64,000 bases of DNA from Clonostachys chloroleuca (lineage: Eukaryota > Ascomycota > Sordariomycetes > Hypocreales > Bionectriaceae), in contig JBANAY010000003.1 of assembly GCA_037952775.1 (NCBI GenBank), positions 8,804,001 to 8,868,000 of the forward strand, given 5' to 3'. This document shows positions 23,076 through 35,600 of this stretch, one piece after another. Made by a program: the position numbers and the translations under genes. How positions within the stretch are numbered: position 1 is the stretch's first letter; each line of letters starts with the position of its first letter. A model generated the notes under the pieces. It worked only from the letters and a program-made list of their open reading frames with translations, did not search any database and was not told the DNA's origin.

Positions 23076-26000
23076 CTAGTAACCATAGCCGGTGGGTTGT
23101 GGTGCAAAACCATTCGGTTGGCCGTAAGGTGAAGGGCTGTTGCCTCCAGGGCCAGCTGTGATCATCAGGCGGGAGGCACCCAGAATTGGTGTGTTGTCCT
23201 CCGTCTTCTCTACCTCCTTCTCCTTGGCTTTGCGAGCCTCGTTGTCAGCCTTCAGAAGGGCGATCTCCTTAGTCTGCTGAGCAAGCATATTGATCATGTA
23301 AGGCATGGTGAAGTCATTGAGGCCGAATCGCCATGACAGTTCAAGGACAAGATCAGGCCGGATGAGGTCATTACAAGCGTACAGCATACCGGTGTAGCAT
23401 TCACGGTGGCCGATATCGACAAACTAGATAGGGAATTGTTAGAATATGAGGAGGATGTGGTTAGCAGAGATAGTAACTTACGTATCGCAGGAGGTCCTCG
23501 ACAATTTCGTTCTTGCCGGAGAGCGCTGAAGTCTCGATAGCATCCTTGTACAATTTGTCTTGCTTGGACAGGGCAATGGACTTCTCCCAGCGCTTGTTCT
23601 TGCGGTAGATGCTCGCGGCGATTTGGCGGAAGAAGATCAGGTCGTGCTTCTCGAGGCGGCCAGCCAACTCAACAGCATCGTAGTTGTCATAGTTCTGAAC
23701 GGAGTCGCGGAGAGTCTTGTAATCTTCCTCCTCAATAAGCAGATCATTGATAGCCTCGTTCACAATACGCTTGTTTTGAACCTGGACATTGAGCAAGAAA
23801 GGCTTGATCAGGGGGAGATCATCGTTCTTCTGGAAGATCTTGACGACACGGTTAACATCGATACGGGGAGTGAGGGCAGTCAAGAGGTCGGTCAACAGCG
23901 AAGGATGTTGCTCGACGTAAAACTTGATGGCACGGTAGTAGATTTCGAGATTAGCAACCTTGACAACGATCTCCTTGAACTGGGTGTGATCCCAGGAGTT
24001 CTCGGGGCGCTCAATGACGGCCAGAGCGGCGTTATCAAACTCATCATAGTGATAGTAGCAGAAAACGAGCTCGGGCCAAAGGTTTGCCTCCTCGCAGGAA
24101 CGGATCATCTTGGGCATGTTCATTCTGGACCAGAACAGTTTAATGTGCTCCATCAGACGCTCAGGGTGATACTTGGACAATGCGATACCAAGCTCAGTGA
24201 ACATACCCATGTGGGCACGCTCGAGACCGAGACCTTGCTCCAATAAACTGATGAGCTCGTCGAAGTATCCGTTGTACTCATATGACTTGACAAGCTCTTG
24301 CAGTTGCTCTGCATCGACGATCAGATTGAGACCACAGATCTGAGCCAAGCGGAACTCCTTCTTGCTGACGCAAGCATCGTGAACCTGCTTCCAAACCCTG
24401 ATGTTGTTAGCCTTGCGAGCGCATTCAACAGCGGCCTGGTATTCGGCAAGGTGGACGAGAGTGGTGGCAAGCTTGGCCCAGTTGGAGATGCTGGTGTAGA
24501 AGATCTTGGAAGCTTCATAAAGTCCCTCCTCGTAAGCCTTGTCACCAGATTCCTCGATGTTAGCAACGTTTGTAGCTCGGAGGAAGTCCTCGAGCTCATG
24601 GAGCTGGTCCAGACGGGCATAGCAGAAAGCGAGGGCAGTATCGATGGCAGCCTCCCTCAGGGTCTTGCGGGCCATGCGAAGGAACTTGACGAGTTCCTCG
24701 TTCTTGCCAGCGTTGGTAGCGATTTCAATGACCTCCTCGTAATTCTTGGGGTCCTCGGCCTTGATGTACGACTCAATGGCGTCAGGGACACGAAGTCCAT
24801 CGAGTTGAGCCTTGGCAACCTTGCTCCAAACTTCAGGCAGGTCGACCTCCTCGGCATATGCCTGTGCTCGATCAATGCTGACGACGTGCTCAATGAGAAC
24901 ATCGACGGCAGAAGACTTGTTGTCGGCCTTCTTGTAGATCTCAAAGGCTTCCTCATGGAGTCCCACTTCAATACAGGATGTAGCAATGTCATCAGCGTTG
25001 TAGTTGTCGAGCTTGTGGATGTAGTCCATGACGCGAGCCTTGTCAGCCTTGGCAGCCGTGAAGAGGAGGAGATTCTGGAGATTTTGGTTGTCACTGAATG
25101 GCGAGGGCTCCAAAACAATCTTCTCCAGCAACTCAATAAGTTCAAGCGGAAGATCGTTCTCAAGGAAGGCAGAGACGGCGACAGATACCTTGGCTGGGTC
25201 ACTAGCCTCTGGAACGGCGGTAGCGGTGACCTGGTCGACAACAGAACGACGGTGAATGTTGTTCTCGCTCAGGACGAATCGCCACAGCTCGCTGTCAGAG
25301 CGCTCAAGGAGGTAACGTGCCTGAGCCCTGTACATGGAATTCTCATTGGTGATATTTACCAGCTCCAGGTCATTCTGGCCCTTGGAGTAGGCAATGTATG
25401 CCAGGTTGGGGTCACGCTTCTCGCAGTACTTTCCGACGGAGAGGGTATCGTACTGGTCATTCTCCTTGAGGAACTTCTCTGGGTTGTTGTTCGAGTCAAT
25501 GTAGATTTTGGCCAGAGCGTTGAAAATGGCCTGCTGTGTGTTGCCAGCTTGCAGGGTGGCCTCAAGGAAGGGCAGGAGAAGCTTCAACCGGTTACGAGAC
25601 TCAACTTCTGATACGAGCTCATCAATGTTGATCTGCTCAGCATTAACAGTGCTCAGAAGCTGCTTGATGATGTTCTCATCGCAGTCAACGTCCAACAGTC
25701 CACCGATAACGGCAGGGGTCCTGCCGGGATTGACGCGCTGAACGTAAGCCTCAATGGCCTGGAACTGCTGGTTCTGGTACAAGAACAGGATGAGATCATG
25801 GACAAAGTTGAATCTGTCACAAACAATAATGAGAGGTAGCTGCTCAGGAAGCTTAGCTTCCTTGAGGAAGTTCTTCACCTTCTCGGGATTGTACGCGTTA
25901 CTATCGCGGCAAATACGCTCAACCTCATTGAACTGGCCCATCTTGGTAGCAGATTCAATATACTTGAAGTGAACATCAGGGTCCTCAGAAAGGTTGACGA

Positions 26001-28333
26001 TGCTTCCCAAGTAGTAGAAGAGACCCTCAGCTGTCTTGTACTTCTCGAACAGATCAATCAAGTGAACAGGGCCAAGAAGCTCAGAGTACTTGGTCGCAAT
26101 GTTAACAACAGACTGCAAGTTCTGACGGATGTTGTGCTTCATCATAGCGTCAAGGCAGGCAAGAGATTGCTCAACGGACAGCTTGCCAAAGAAACCTGTT
26201 AACCACTCGGCGTTGAAGTTGGGGGTTCCAGGAATGTTGACAATAACACGCTTGATAGCCTCGGGGTCTTCGTAAAGTTCGGCGGCCTTTTGTGCCAGAC
26301 CAGCCTGCTCGCAAAGGTGGGCAATGCGGGCCTTGTCGAAGTGGGTGAACATGTCGTTGGTGAGAATAGCCTCAGCGACTTGAGGAGCGTGCATCAGGTT
26401 CATCTCCAAAAGTCGGGTCTGCAGACGAGCATGTTCAGGATTGTTATCCTTGAGGGCGTCAAGCAGGAAGGCGGTGGCCTGCTGGATCATACCCTGCGAT
26501 TGGAAAATATCGCAAACTCTCTCCAAGTCGACCAGAGGACCCCCTTCGTTGTTAGCCAGGGCAGTGGCAAATGCAGCTCCCTTCTCTGGGTCTGCTCGAA
26601 TGATGTGTTGGAGAAGCTGGATAAAATCGGGTTGATAGCCACTCTGAGCACTGTAGGGAAGAATCTTATCGAATTGCCCAGTCTCAGCGAAGCCAGCAAC
26701 GACCTTGTGGGGAACGTTGGCCTTGAGATAGATTGCAAGAGCCATGTTCATATCATATGGTCGAACCATATCACCGAGCTGCTCAGAGCAATCCAGCTTC
26801 TCCTCCTTGAGCCACTTCTCAAGCAAGTGCTTGCGGTTCTGGGCCAGAACAGGCTGGGCAAGCTCGATCGTCTCGTGCGCATTCAGAGCACCCTTGTCGA
26901 GAAGCATACCGAAGTACTGCAGGGTGAAAGCCATCTGTCCAGGCTGAGTTTGGAGCTGCTTGAACTTCTCAATAGTTTGGGGGGTTCGGAGGAAACCGCG
27001 AGGGGAGTTTGCTGCAATCTTGGCGGCTTCGCTGTAGTTACCAGTGTTGAAGAGCTGGTCGAACTGTCTGGCGTAGAGGTCGTCGGCGCCGGGAAGGCCA
27101 GCACGAGATGCCATCTTGATGGCGATTTCGCTGTTGGCAGGATTTTGAAGGAGATAGGGGATCGCATTCGTGTCATCAACAGTAACAAACAAGACCTGAC
27201 CCTTACGGTTGATACCCACCAGTCCAGTAGATCCGTCATCGGTACACGTGGTGAATATGGTTTCGCTCGAGATACGGTTCATGAAGATACAGGTTCCAGT
27301 CTCCAGGTCATAGAGATGGATGAACCCGTACTTGGTTACCATGAAGACAACACCGTATTTCTGAGAAACTTGCAGGGCCACGGGGAAGTCGTTGGTAGCC
27401 TCAGGGGGAAGAAGATGTCGACAGCCTTCTTCTGGAAAACCGGGTTGTTCTCGGCGTGGTCGACTTCAACAACGTGAAGTTTGGCACCGGTGGCGGATCG
27501 CACGGCGAAGGTGAAGAGCTTGGTATCCTGGGGAGCGCCTTCCAACCTCAGAGAGCCGAAGGCAGCGGCGTGGCCCTCGATAGCCTGGCTAATGCCACGG
27601 TCCTTGGAGTAGAGCTGCATGGCACCAACAACACGGCCACCTTGTGAGGAGATACCTACTACAACCATCCACTTTCCATCCACATTAACACGGTAGTTGA
27701 TGATTTGGCAGCCCTAGTGAATCAGTGAGTCAAAGCAAATTACCATGTCTTTCATCGAAAACGTACATTCAAGTTTGCGTTGCGCTCGAATACCTTCACA
27801 GGTGCGTCCTGACCTGCGTCATAGACGTCCCAGTGATACACACTGCTGGATGTAACCAGGCCAATGCTAGACTCGCTAATCCACTTCCAAAACTGAACAT
27901 CCTCATTCATGGTGCAGGATTTCAGCTTCTTCTTCTGCTCGAGGTCGAAGATCTGTAGTGTGCGGGATTGCGCCTTGAGGGCGATGACTTGGCGAGACCA
28001 GTGCATGATGGCACTGTCGGCCTTGATTGGCCGTCTGGTTATGTTGTTGCCATTCTTGAGCTCGATGATGACAACTTCGGGTTGGGAAGCTTCGTCCTTC
28101 TTTTCCCGGATACAGACGAAGTGATCTGATTCGAGTGTCTACAAAAGCGCGAGAAGCGCCTCAGAGTTAGCGGGCTGCCTACCCTCTGGTGACGTATGCA
28201 TGATGTGGAGGCCAATAGGGGTTGGGAGGAGATGAGTGTCACTTACGCAGGTGTTGAAGCCGATAGATTGTGTGTCTACACCAGTGCTGGTGAGCTGGAC
28301 CAGCTCCTGGAATTTAATGGGTAGGGGCGCCAT
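23076..28333 (-). CDS. CHC1: Clathrin heavy chain, 1679 aa, one-base frameshift
   Basis: The heavy chain of the clathrin triskelion coats endocytic and trans-Golgi vesicles. Exons (minus strand) are 28333-28247, 28138-27767, 27713-23482 and 23423-23076. Layout: N-terminal beta-propeller, linker, alpha-zigzag leg with CHCR repeats and a short Gly/Pro/Tyr-rich C-terminal tail after the trimerisation region. Exon 3 is one base short of frame: at 27404-27408 a run of five C (coding strand) should be six, restoring FFPPEATNDFPVALQV near residue 255. With that base the total is 1679 codons, the normal family length, and every other junction stays in phase. An essential gene with a single lesion in a homopolymer suggests an assembly error. 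As written, translation would stop soon after residue 255. Confidence 0.96.
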
Positions 28334-30607
28334 GTCGCCGGTGTGTCCGAAAATCAAATAGTATGGCCCTTCGTCAACTCGATACTCCTAGCCGCGAGTA
28401 CGACTGAAGTCGTCGCCAGTAGTCTGCAAGTGTCCTAGATCGTCTGAAACAGGAGCTGAGAAGCAATTTGTGGTGGAGAGATGAATAGTCGCTTCCATGC
28501 GCCACGCGGCACAAGGGGCAACGCGGGTTTGGCAGAAAAGGAGACGCTGCTGGGAGAGATGAGAAAGGAAGAGAGAAAACAAGAGTCGCGGCTGCAAATG
28601 ATCGTCAATACAGTCTACTTGATTGCGGCAAGCAGAAAGAGGGGCCGCGCGGATTATCGTCGTGAAGAGGTAGAGGTAGGGGATGACGGGTTGAAGGTGG
28701 AAGGAAAGAAGTGGAAAGTTGTTACGTTCTTTTTGGATGGAGGCAGCAGCAGCTGTGCATGGAGCCGGGGAGCACCTACGCAACGACACCTGGCAGCTCC
28801 CTACCACGGCTGCACGTACCGCAAGGTTACTCCTGCCCCAGCGCCTGCTAGCACCTTGGGTGGAGAACTCTATCAGCAATTGGCACTTTCGGCCCACCTG
28901 GAGCCCCGGATATATAGATAATCCGGCTTACGCTGGCAAATTAGCTTCCCCACTGGCTTTGTTTGCTTGACCGCGCCAAGCGGGTGACCTCAGACATTGC
29001 ACAGGCAAATTACAGGCGTTTTCAATCCTCAGTCCAACAGCTTAATTCTATTAAAATAGTAAATGAAATCTATTAAATAACTCTTAGAGGTCCAAATATC
29101 AAACTAATGTCTTTCATAATTGTATATTGTATATTTATTGTTGTATTATTAGGCTATAAAGGTGAAGGGTTTAGCGGAATTAGAGATCAAAGTACCATTT
29201 GGTGTGCAATGTATGTCACCCACTTGGGCGCCCTGTTTCAGGTCCAATTTGGCATGGACCAAGATTCATACTTTTTGTAGGCATCCAACCACTGTGACCA
29301 GAGCTCCCGGCGCGGGGGGCAGGCACTCTTTGATCGGAACGTCTCTTTCTTCAAGTTATTTTCACAGTGTCTCCTAATTCCCCTCCAATCCAGCCAGGGC
29401 GGTCTACGAAGCGAGCCATTATATTAAGCCGTTCGCACCGCAACACACCGTTCTTCCCGATTTGCCCTGCCTCGATCATTCTTCTCCTTCCCGTGGACAG
29501 AACGTACCTTAATCGAGCTCCAACAACCCAAACCCGAGAACATGAACGAATGAAAAAGCATAGTGTCTTGAGATCGTCAGTAATTTCCTTCTCGTTCCGG
29601 TTGGAAAGCACGAGCAAAATCTCCCGGCATAATTTCCCAAGTACCTACCCTAGGCTCGCGTATAGCATGTGCGCTGCCTTGAATCAATCAGATGGTAAGG
29701 TTATAAAGCTGCAACCCTATATCTGCTGCCTCGTTCATTTTCGTGCCTCCTTCAATAATCATTTCATGTCGAGTCATATGGGACTATCTAGAGGGGCTTT
29801 GCCAGTACATGGTCGTGTGTAGTTCCAAGAACACTGCTTAATTATGACGACTCCTCGTAGAATCAATAATGTGTGATCGCAGCAGGATATCAATTGATAC
29901 CTAGTGTCAATCTTTATGAAAGTCATGATAGTACTACCTAGGTACCTACCTTGTGCTATAGACGCTCTACCTTAATGAGGTACCTTGGTTGGTAACAGCT
30001 CCGCCTCTTACTCTATTACAGAAGTCAACAACTATGTGATATGATGCCTCCAAGTGCCAATACCCCTGGACCTTACACCACATACCTGACTATCAACTTA
30101 GAGCACTTTTAAAAATGCACTAAATAAGAAATTTGGTGTGGCATTTGATCCCTTCTGGAATGAGCACGGTGGTTTCGCGATCGCTCAGGCACCAGAGACA
30201 TGCCACCATGTGATAGCCGATGACGTAGCGCAAACCGCCCATTGCCACATCAACACTCCGTTCGATGTGCTAATCTCAAACTTTGGGATAAATCTACAAT
30301 ACTGATGGGAAACCCACCATCTGATGACAGAATCTCCCTTGCACAGTCAGTCCCGTCTGGACTGGCCTCGCCCCCTTGACCATGGCCAACTGCCTGCAAG
30401 GCTAAACGCCCCAGAATTGATTGGCCCAGTGCCTGATCGTCGAAATCCCCTGACCACCAACTGCCCCTCCCCCGCCGCTATCGGACGCGGCTTTGACAAA
30501 TGGCGACTTATTGCGTTTGATCTGCAGCGCATCACCACTTTTCCTTCGGCTTCATATTTCCTATATCATACCGAGCATCAGCAATCCCCCCAGGAATTCC
30601 TATTACC
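28334..30607. other. Divergent spacer CHC1/glutamine amidotransferase
   Basis: This 2.3 kb interval lies between two divergent starts. Bases about 29030-29160 are strongly AT-rich. Around 29930-29990 there are clustered TACCTAGGTA/GTACCT-like words. The frames at 28388-28921 and 29367-29822 are not supported as genes. Confidence 0.4.
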
Positions 30608-31422
30608 ATGGCTCCTCCTCTCCGCTTAGCGATTCTCGAGTGCGACACTCCCCAACCCCAGACCAAGGCCAAGTTTGGTTCCTACTCTGGAGTGTTCAAA
30701 GCCTTACTCAACGCCGCCTGCCAGACCCTCGACGAACCGAAGAAAGACCTAGAGGACTTGGGTGTCGCAGTGACGTCGCACGACGTTGTTAACGACCTGA
30801 CCTCATACCCTCAGCTCGAGGACGTTGACGCCCTCTGGTTGACAGGCTCTAGGCACACTGCCTTCGACGACGACCCATGGATATTGAAATTGGTCGAGTA
30901 TGTCAAGGCTGCCCTTGAAAGTGGTCGGGTGAAGGTGGTCGGTATCTGCTTTGGCCACCAGATTGTTGGCAGGGCGGCTGGAGCGAATCTCGGAAAGAGT
31001 GATAAGGGTTGGGAAGTTGCAGTCACAGACGTTGAGCTCACCGAGAAGGGCAAGGAGATTCTGGGACTCGAGAAGATGGTAAGTCCCTCCGGTCCCAAGA
31101 AGCGCATACTGTAGGTAACCTGTTCATACAGCGGATACACCAAATGCATCGAGATGTTGTGTACAACTTTCCTCCCGACTCGATCCCTCTCGGATCTAAC
31201 GACATCTGCACCGTGCAGGGAATGTACCTGCCGAAGAAGTATATTACGGTCCAGGGCCACCCCGAGTTCACAGACGAAATTATATCCGAAATCTTGTTTA
31301 ACCGTCATAAGGTCGGCATCTTTAGCGATGAGGTCTACGCTGATGGCATAAAACGAGCGCCTATTCCCCACGATGGTGTTGCTATCGCAAAAGCATTTCT
31401 GAAATTCATTTATGAAGGCTAG
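30608..31422 (+). CDS. Class I glutamine amidotransferase-like protein, 253 aa
   Basis: Exons are 30608-31078 and 31132-31422, joined in phase 0. The protein is a stand-alone GATase1 fold of the GMP-synthase-like type (compare uncharacterised yeast YLR126C). The catalytic triad is visible: Cys114 in GICFGHQ, and His200 and Glu202 in QGHPEF. Such proteins hydrolyse glutamine or related amide/gamma-glutamyl bonds. No synthetase domain follows, so it is not GMP synthase itself, and the acceptor or substrate is unknown. It is likely cytosolic, since no signal or membrane segment is seen. The start ATG lies in a good context (ACCATGGC). Confidence 0.93.
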
Positions 31423-32660
31423 GAAATACAAGAGATCTGCTAGAATTATGGAAGCCATACTCACAATGTCCTGAAAGGGAAAACTTGTACCAGCGACAAG
31501 CATCATCTATCATATATTTAGCCTAGCCCTATGCCGTTGCGTTGAACCAACGAAGCGTCCTTTAGTTTTGAATATGCGCAAGAAAGACATGTGGTTAGTT
31601 TAGCATTGGCTCTGTGATATAAAACATTTTGACTCGATCCGGGTTGCTACTGTTGAATGCTTGATGGGCGGTAGTATCGTGTATATCTTTCAGCCCTGAA
31701 AAGCACGGTTTGCAACATGTAGTAAGGAATATACCAGTAGTAAATCACCCCTTTTGTTTAACAGACTTTAGCGGATTGTAGCCCTCAATCAAAAGCAGCT
31801 GGTGACTTGCGCGGGCGTATTCAACTGGGCTGATCCTGCGTTGCCCATGTGGCTTAATTGTTGAAGTGATAAGATTCCGTAGCGAAATCGCTCTGTTGCA
31901 ACAACATGGAGCCCGAGTCTTGAGTATGCGAGTTGCAAAGCATAGTGTGTGGACACTGATTTTCAAAGTCTGGCGCAACGAATGCGCCAACACGGATTCC
32001 GTGTCCAGGCAGATATAAGGCCTGAATGTGAACCACGCTGGATCTCCTGCTTCTCTCTCTCTTTGAATTTTAACTTGCGCTACATTCCACTGGGATTTCA
32101 GGGCCTCAGGAGCTTCTTAGAAGTTCTTCAGTGTTCTATCCACCTAGCCGCCCTTTTATTTCTTTTCCTCTCGTGCCTCAGTGCCTTGGATGACTTTCTT
32201 GTTAGTCTCCCAGTTGCCTCGCACTCTTCTTTCCCTCAACACCCACCTCTTACCCCTTCTCACTTTCAGCAAAGTTGCTGCTCACATATCATTTGAATAG
32301 ATATCCTATTCATATGAGGCGACTTTCAGGTGTTAGGCTTGCACCTTCTCTATTTCTCTTCTATACATAACCCCAAGCTTTTTTTTTTTTTTTTTCCACT
32401 TCGTCGCTTTCGTCTTTTGATCCTGGGACATTTCAGCACAGCCTTCCACTTGGTTTTCCTTTTAATGATTATCTTTTGGCACCTATAAAGCAATACATTT
32501 TCTTGGGAATTATCTGAACTACCTATCCAGCTTTGACAAGGTAGGCTACCATTCATTTGTTCTCGCTCTGAATACTTTCTACTTGGCCATACAAGCTAAT
32601 AATAGAGCTTCAGGTCTCCTGCTACCAACAAGAGAAACTACCATCACCTAACCCTTCTCT
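31423..32660. other. Spacer and leader of SNF2-RING gene
   Basis: This 1.2 kb interval has no supported gene. It contains a T17 run (32379-32395) and, close to the SNF2 gene, a likely 5' UTR intron at 32541-32613. Confidence 0.4.
32541..32613 (+). other. Probable 5' UTR intron
   Basis: A GTAGGC donor after ACAAG, a GCTAAT branch-like site and a TTCAG acceptor delimit 73 nt, ending 47 nt before the SNF2-RING start codon. Inferred from splice signals only. Confidence 0.45.
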
Positions 32661-35600
32661 ATGGAGGGCCGCATCTATATCACCATCGATGACGAAGATG
32701 ACGATGGAGACAGCCACCGGGGATCCTCGACTTTTGCGCCTCGTGTAGCCCGAGAGAAGGAACCCTCTCTGTTCGATTGTTTGGGCGACCGGTACAAGTA
32801 CTCAGACCCAAATGTGAAGCTCGAGCCTCAAGAAACTCCAATGGAGACTATTTTCGAGCGCGCACCCGATACTGAAAACAAGGGCCGAGAAGAGCCCCAA
32901 GCCCCGCTGGGAGAAGAAAACCCAACAGGCCGGGTTGACCAAGCCATGTCAGACTCTGGGATTCAAGACCAGGAGAAGTCGCAAAACCTGGACGAAGAGG
33001 ATACTTCGAAGGACGAAGTCGATCAAACTATGCCAGATATTGAGACTGAAAGCCATGACGAGCCCGAAGTCTTGCCATCAGAGGAGCCGTTAGAGGAGCA
33101 GCCTGACCAAGCGATGTCAGATACTGCGGCCGAGGGCCTGGGAGAGTCTCCACGCCTAGTCGAAGAAGACCTTTCAAAGGAGCCAGTCAACTATGCCATC
33201 CCAGACATTGGAACTCATGACCAAGGAGAACCCGAAGGTCCAGTTGACGAGGAATCACTCTTTTTCCAGGACGAAGAAGGTGAAGTTGACGCAGAAATCG
33301 AACAAGAGCTTCCTAGCAATACCACCCTGGAAGATAATCAAGCTGCCGATAGCTTCGATGAGGGACCTACTTCACCCCAAGTGGGCGATCGTGCTACGAA
33401 TTTTGGGCACAAAGTGTCCACCTCCGGCCAATTCAAGTTTGCGGGCGATCTTTCAGACAGCGAAGAAGAACAGAACGATGAGCAAGAGGATATGGCTGAA
33501 AACCTGGGCAGCGAGGATCCAGATGAAGATGATGGTAGGCGCGGAGACGAGGGGGCTGAAGATTACGAAGAGCACTTTGGCGAAGGGTTTGACCAAGATT
33601 TTGGTGACGATCAAGAGCTGGAGGAGGCACAACCAGTCGATGAAGAAGTCGAGGGTGATGATCAAGACCCTGATCACCGAGAAAATTCTGGCCAAAGGCC
33701 AGATGAAGGCGACGACGGGAGTGAATACGAAGACACAGACTCTGAAGAGGACTCAGACAACGAAAGCGCCAATGCAACAAAGACTCCAGCTTCTGATGCC
33801 AAGGTCCCACGCGTTAAAAAGGCCAAGTCGAAGAACAAGGACCCAACAACGGCCAAGTTTGCGCCAACAGCCAGAGAGTTCTTCAGACGCAAGAATATGG
33901 CTGCAGAAGCTAAAAAAGCTGGCGTGAAGCGGAAGGCTGAAACGCAAAAGTCGGCACCGCCTAAAAGAAAGAAATCGGCGAACCAGACGGGATGGAGGGA
34001 CAACGAGCCCTGCATGAGGCTTGCTAAGAAGTTTCTCGCGACCGAGGACTTGCCCAATGCTGCCAGTCAAGGGTCTTTACCGAGCTTCGGATCAATAAAA
34101 GCTACTACACAAGCAGATCAATTTGCGCAAATAAAAGCGAAGCTTCCTAAGCACGGGGATACTCGTCGTATGGCTTCCCAGGAAAAGGATCTGAAAATGG
34201 CCGTCAAGAGCTTCGGATATAAAAGGATGCTCGCAAATGATGGAGACTGGACTCATAAAGATATGGAGACTAGCCTCTTCAGTTACCAAGTCACGATCAC
34301 ATCCTGGATGATAGAGCGCGAATGCTCAGGTTCCTCTCCCCTTGGTGGATTGATTGGAGACGAAATGGGAATGGGCAAGACTCTTGTCAGCATTGCTTGT
34401 GCTGTTGGCCATCCTCCAGAAGCTGAGGATATCGAGAAGTTCTGCAAAGCTACTTTGGTTATTGTGCCAAACAAAATGATTGCTCGCCAGTGGGTGGAAG
34501 AAATAAGGAAACATTGCAAAGAGCACATCCGGAATCTGGCTTGCATTTACCGATTCGGAGATGAGAGCGGGCTTGACTTCTACAGAGAGAAGTTCTTTGT
34601 GTGAGTTTTCTCCCTTGGCTTTGAATATCAGATCTAGCAACGGCTAGGTAACCTCAATTGCTGACTCAATTAGGCTTGCAACTTACCGCGACATTATGCA
34701 TGGCTATCCTGGCATAGCCAAGGTTCAAGAGTGGAAAGAGAAATATGAAGACGACAAAGTGTCGTTCAATCGCGAGTTCAGCAAAGCTGCTGGAGATATT
34801 TTCAAAATTGATTGGTACCGAATCATACTTGATGAGGCCCACCAGATCAAGAACGTCAAAGCTCACAGTGAGTTAGTCCTCCTGGTGGTTTGGTATCATC
34901 TCTAATACTCTTAGCTTCCATCGCTTGTTGCGACCTCAGTTCGAGGTTCCGCTGGTGCTTAAGTGGGACACCGTTGTCCAACACCCCCCAAGGTATGTTG
35001 ACAACCATGATCTCTTCCTTTTCACACCACTCATTCTAACGCTCAATTTCAGAATTCTTCCCGTATCTTAAGTTTCTTGGCTGCCCATTCACTGATTCAT
35101 CTTTGAATTTCCACGCCAAGTTCGTTGACGGAGTAAGTATCCACGCCTCCATGAAAACTCATCTAATTTGAGAACATTCTCTGACGTGCAAGCAGTTCCG
35201 AGGCAAGGAAAATTTCGATGCCCTCGTTGGATTAGTTATGTACAGGAGGTTTGTTGATACCCGCTGATACCCGCTCTAGATGTTAGAGCACTTGAGCTGA
35301 TATGCTATTTCATCAGAACCAAAAAAGACTCCTTTTTAGGACACAAAATTCTTGATCTCCCGGGCATGCGCAGTGAGGACCTCTGGGTGTCCATAACCCA
35401 AGAGGAGCAGGATATCTACGAGTAAGTGTATATATTTGGACGTGTCTCAAGAATGCCATCGCAGGCCAAGCGTGGCAAAACAAGTGCATGGCTGCCTTAG
35501 AGGCGACATTTCACTAACTGCTTGTTTCCAGCACTGTCTTTGAGCATTACGATAAGGCCATCCGCCAATTGAAAGCAAAAGAACAAGAAAAGGGTCTCAC

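Noticed and set aside
24298..27477. Long open frames of 437 and 395 codons antisense to CHC1
   Set aside because: They mirror the clathrin exon exactly, encode Val/Leu-rich nonsense and reflect the codon bias of the real gene.
28388..28921. Overlapping frames of 169 (minus) and 146 (plus) codons upstream of CHC1
   Set aside because: Neither shows a domain; the region is the CHC1 leader/promoter and both strands are open only because of composition.
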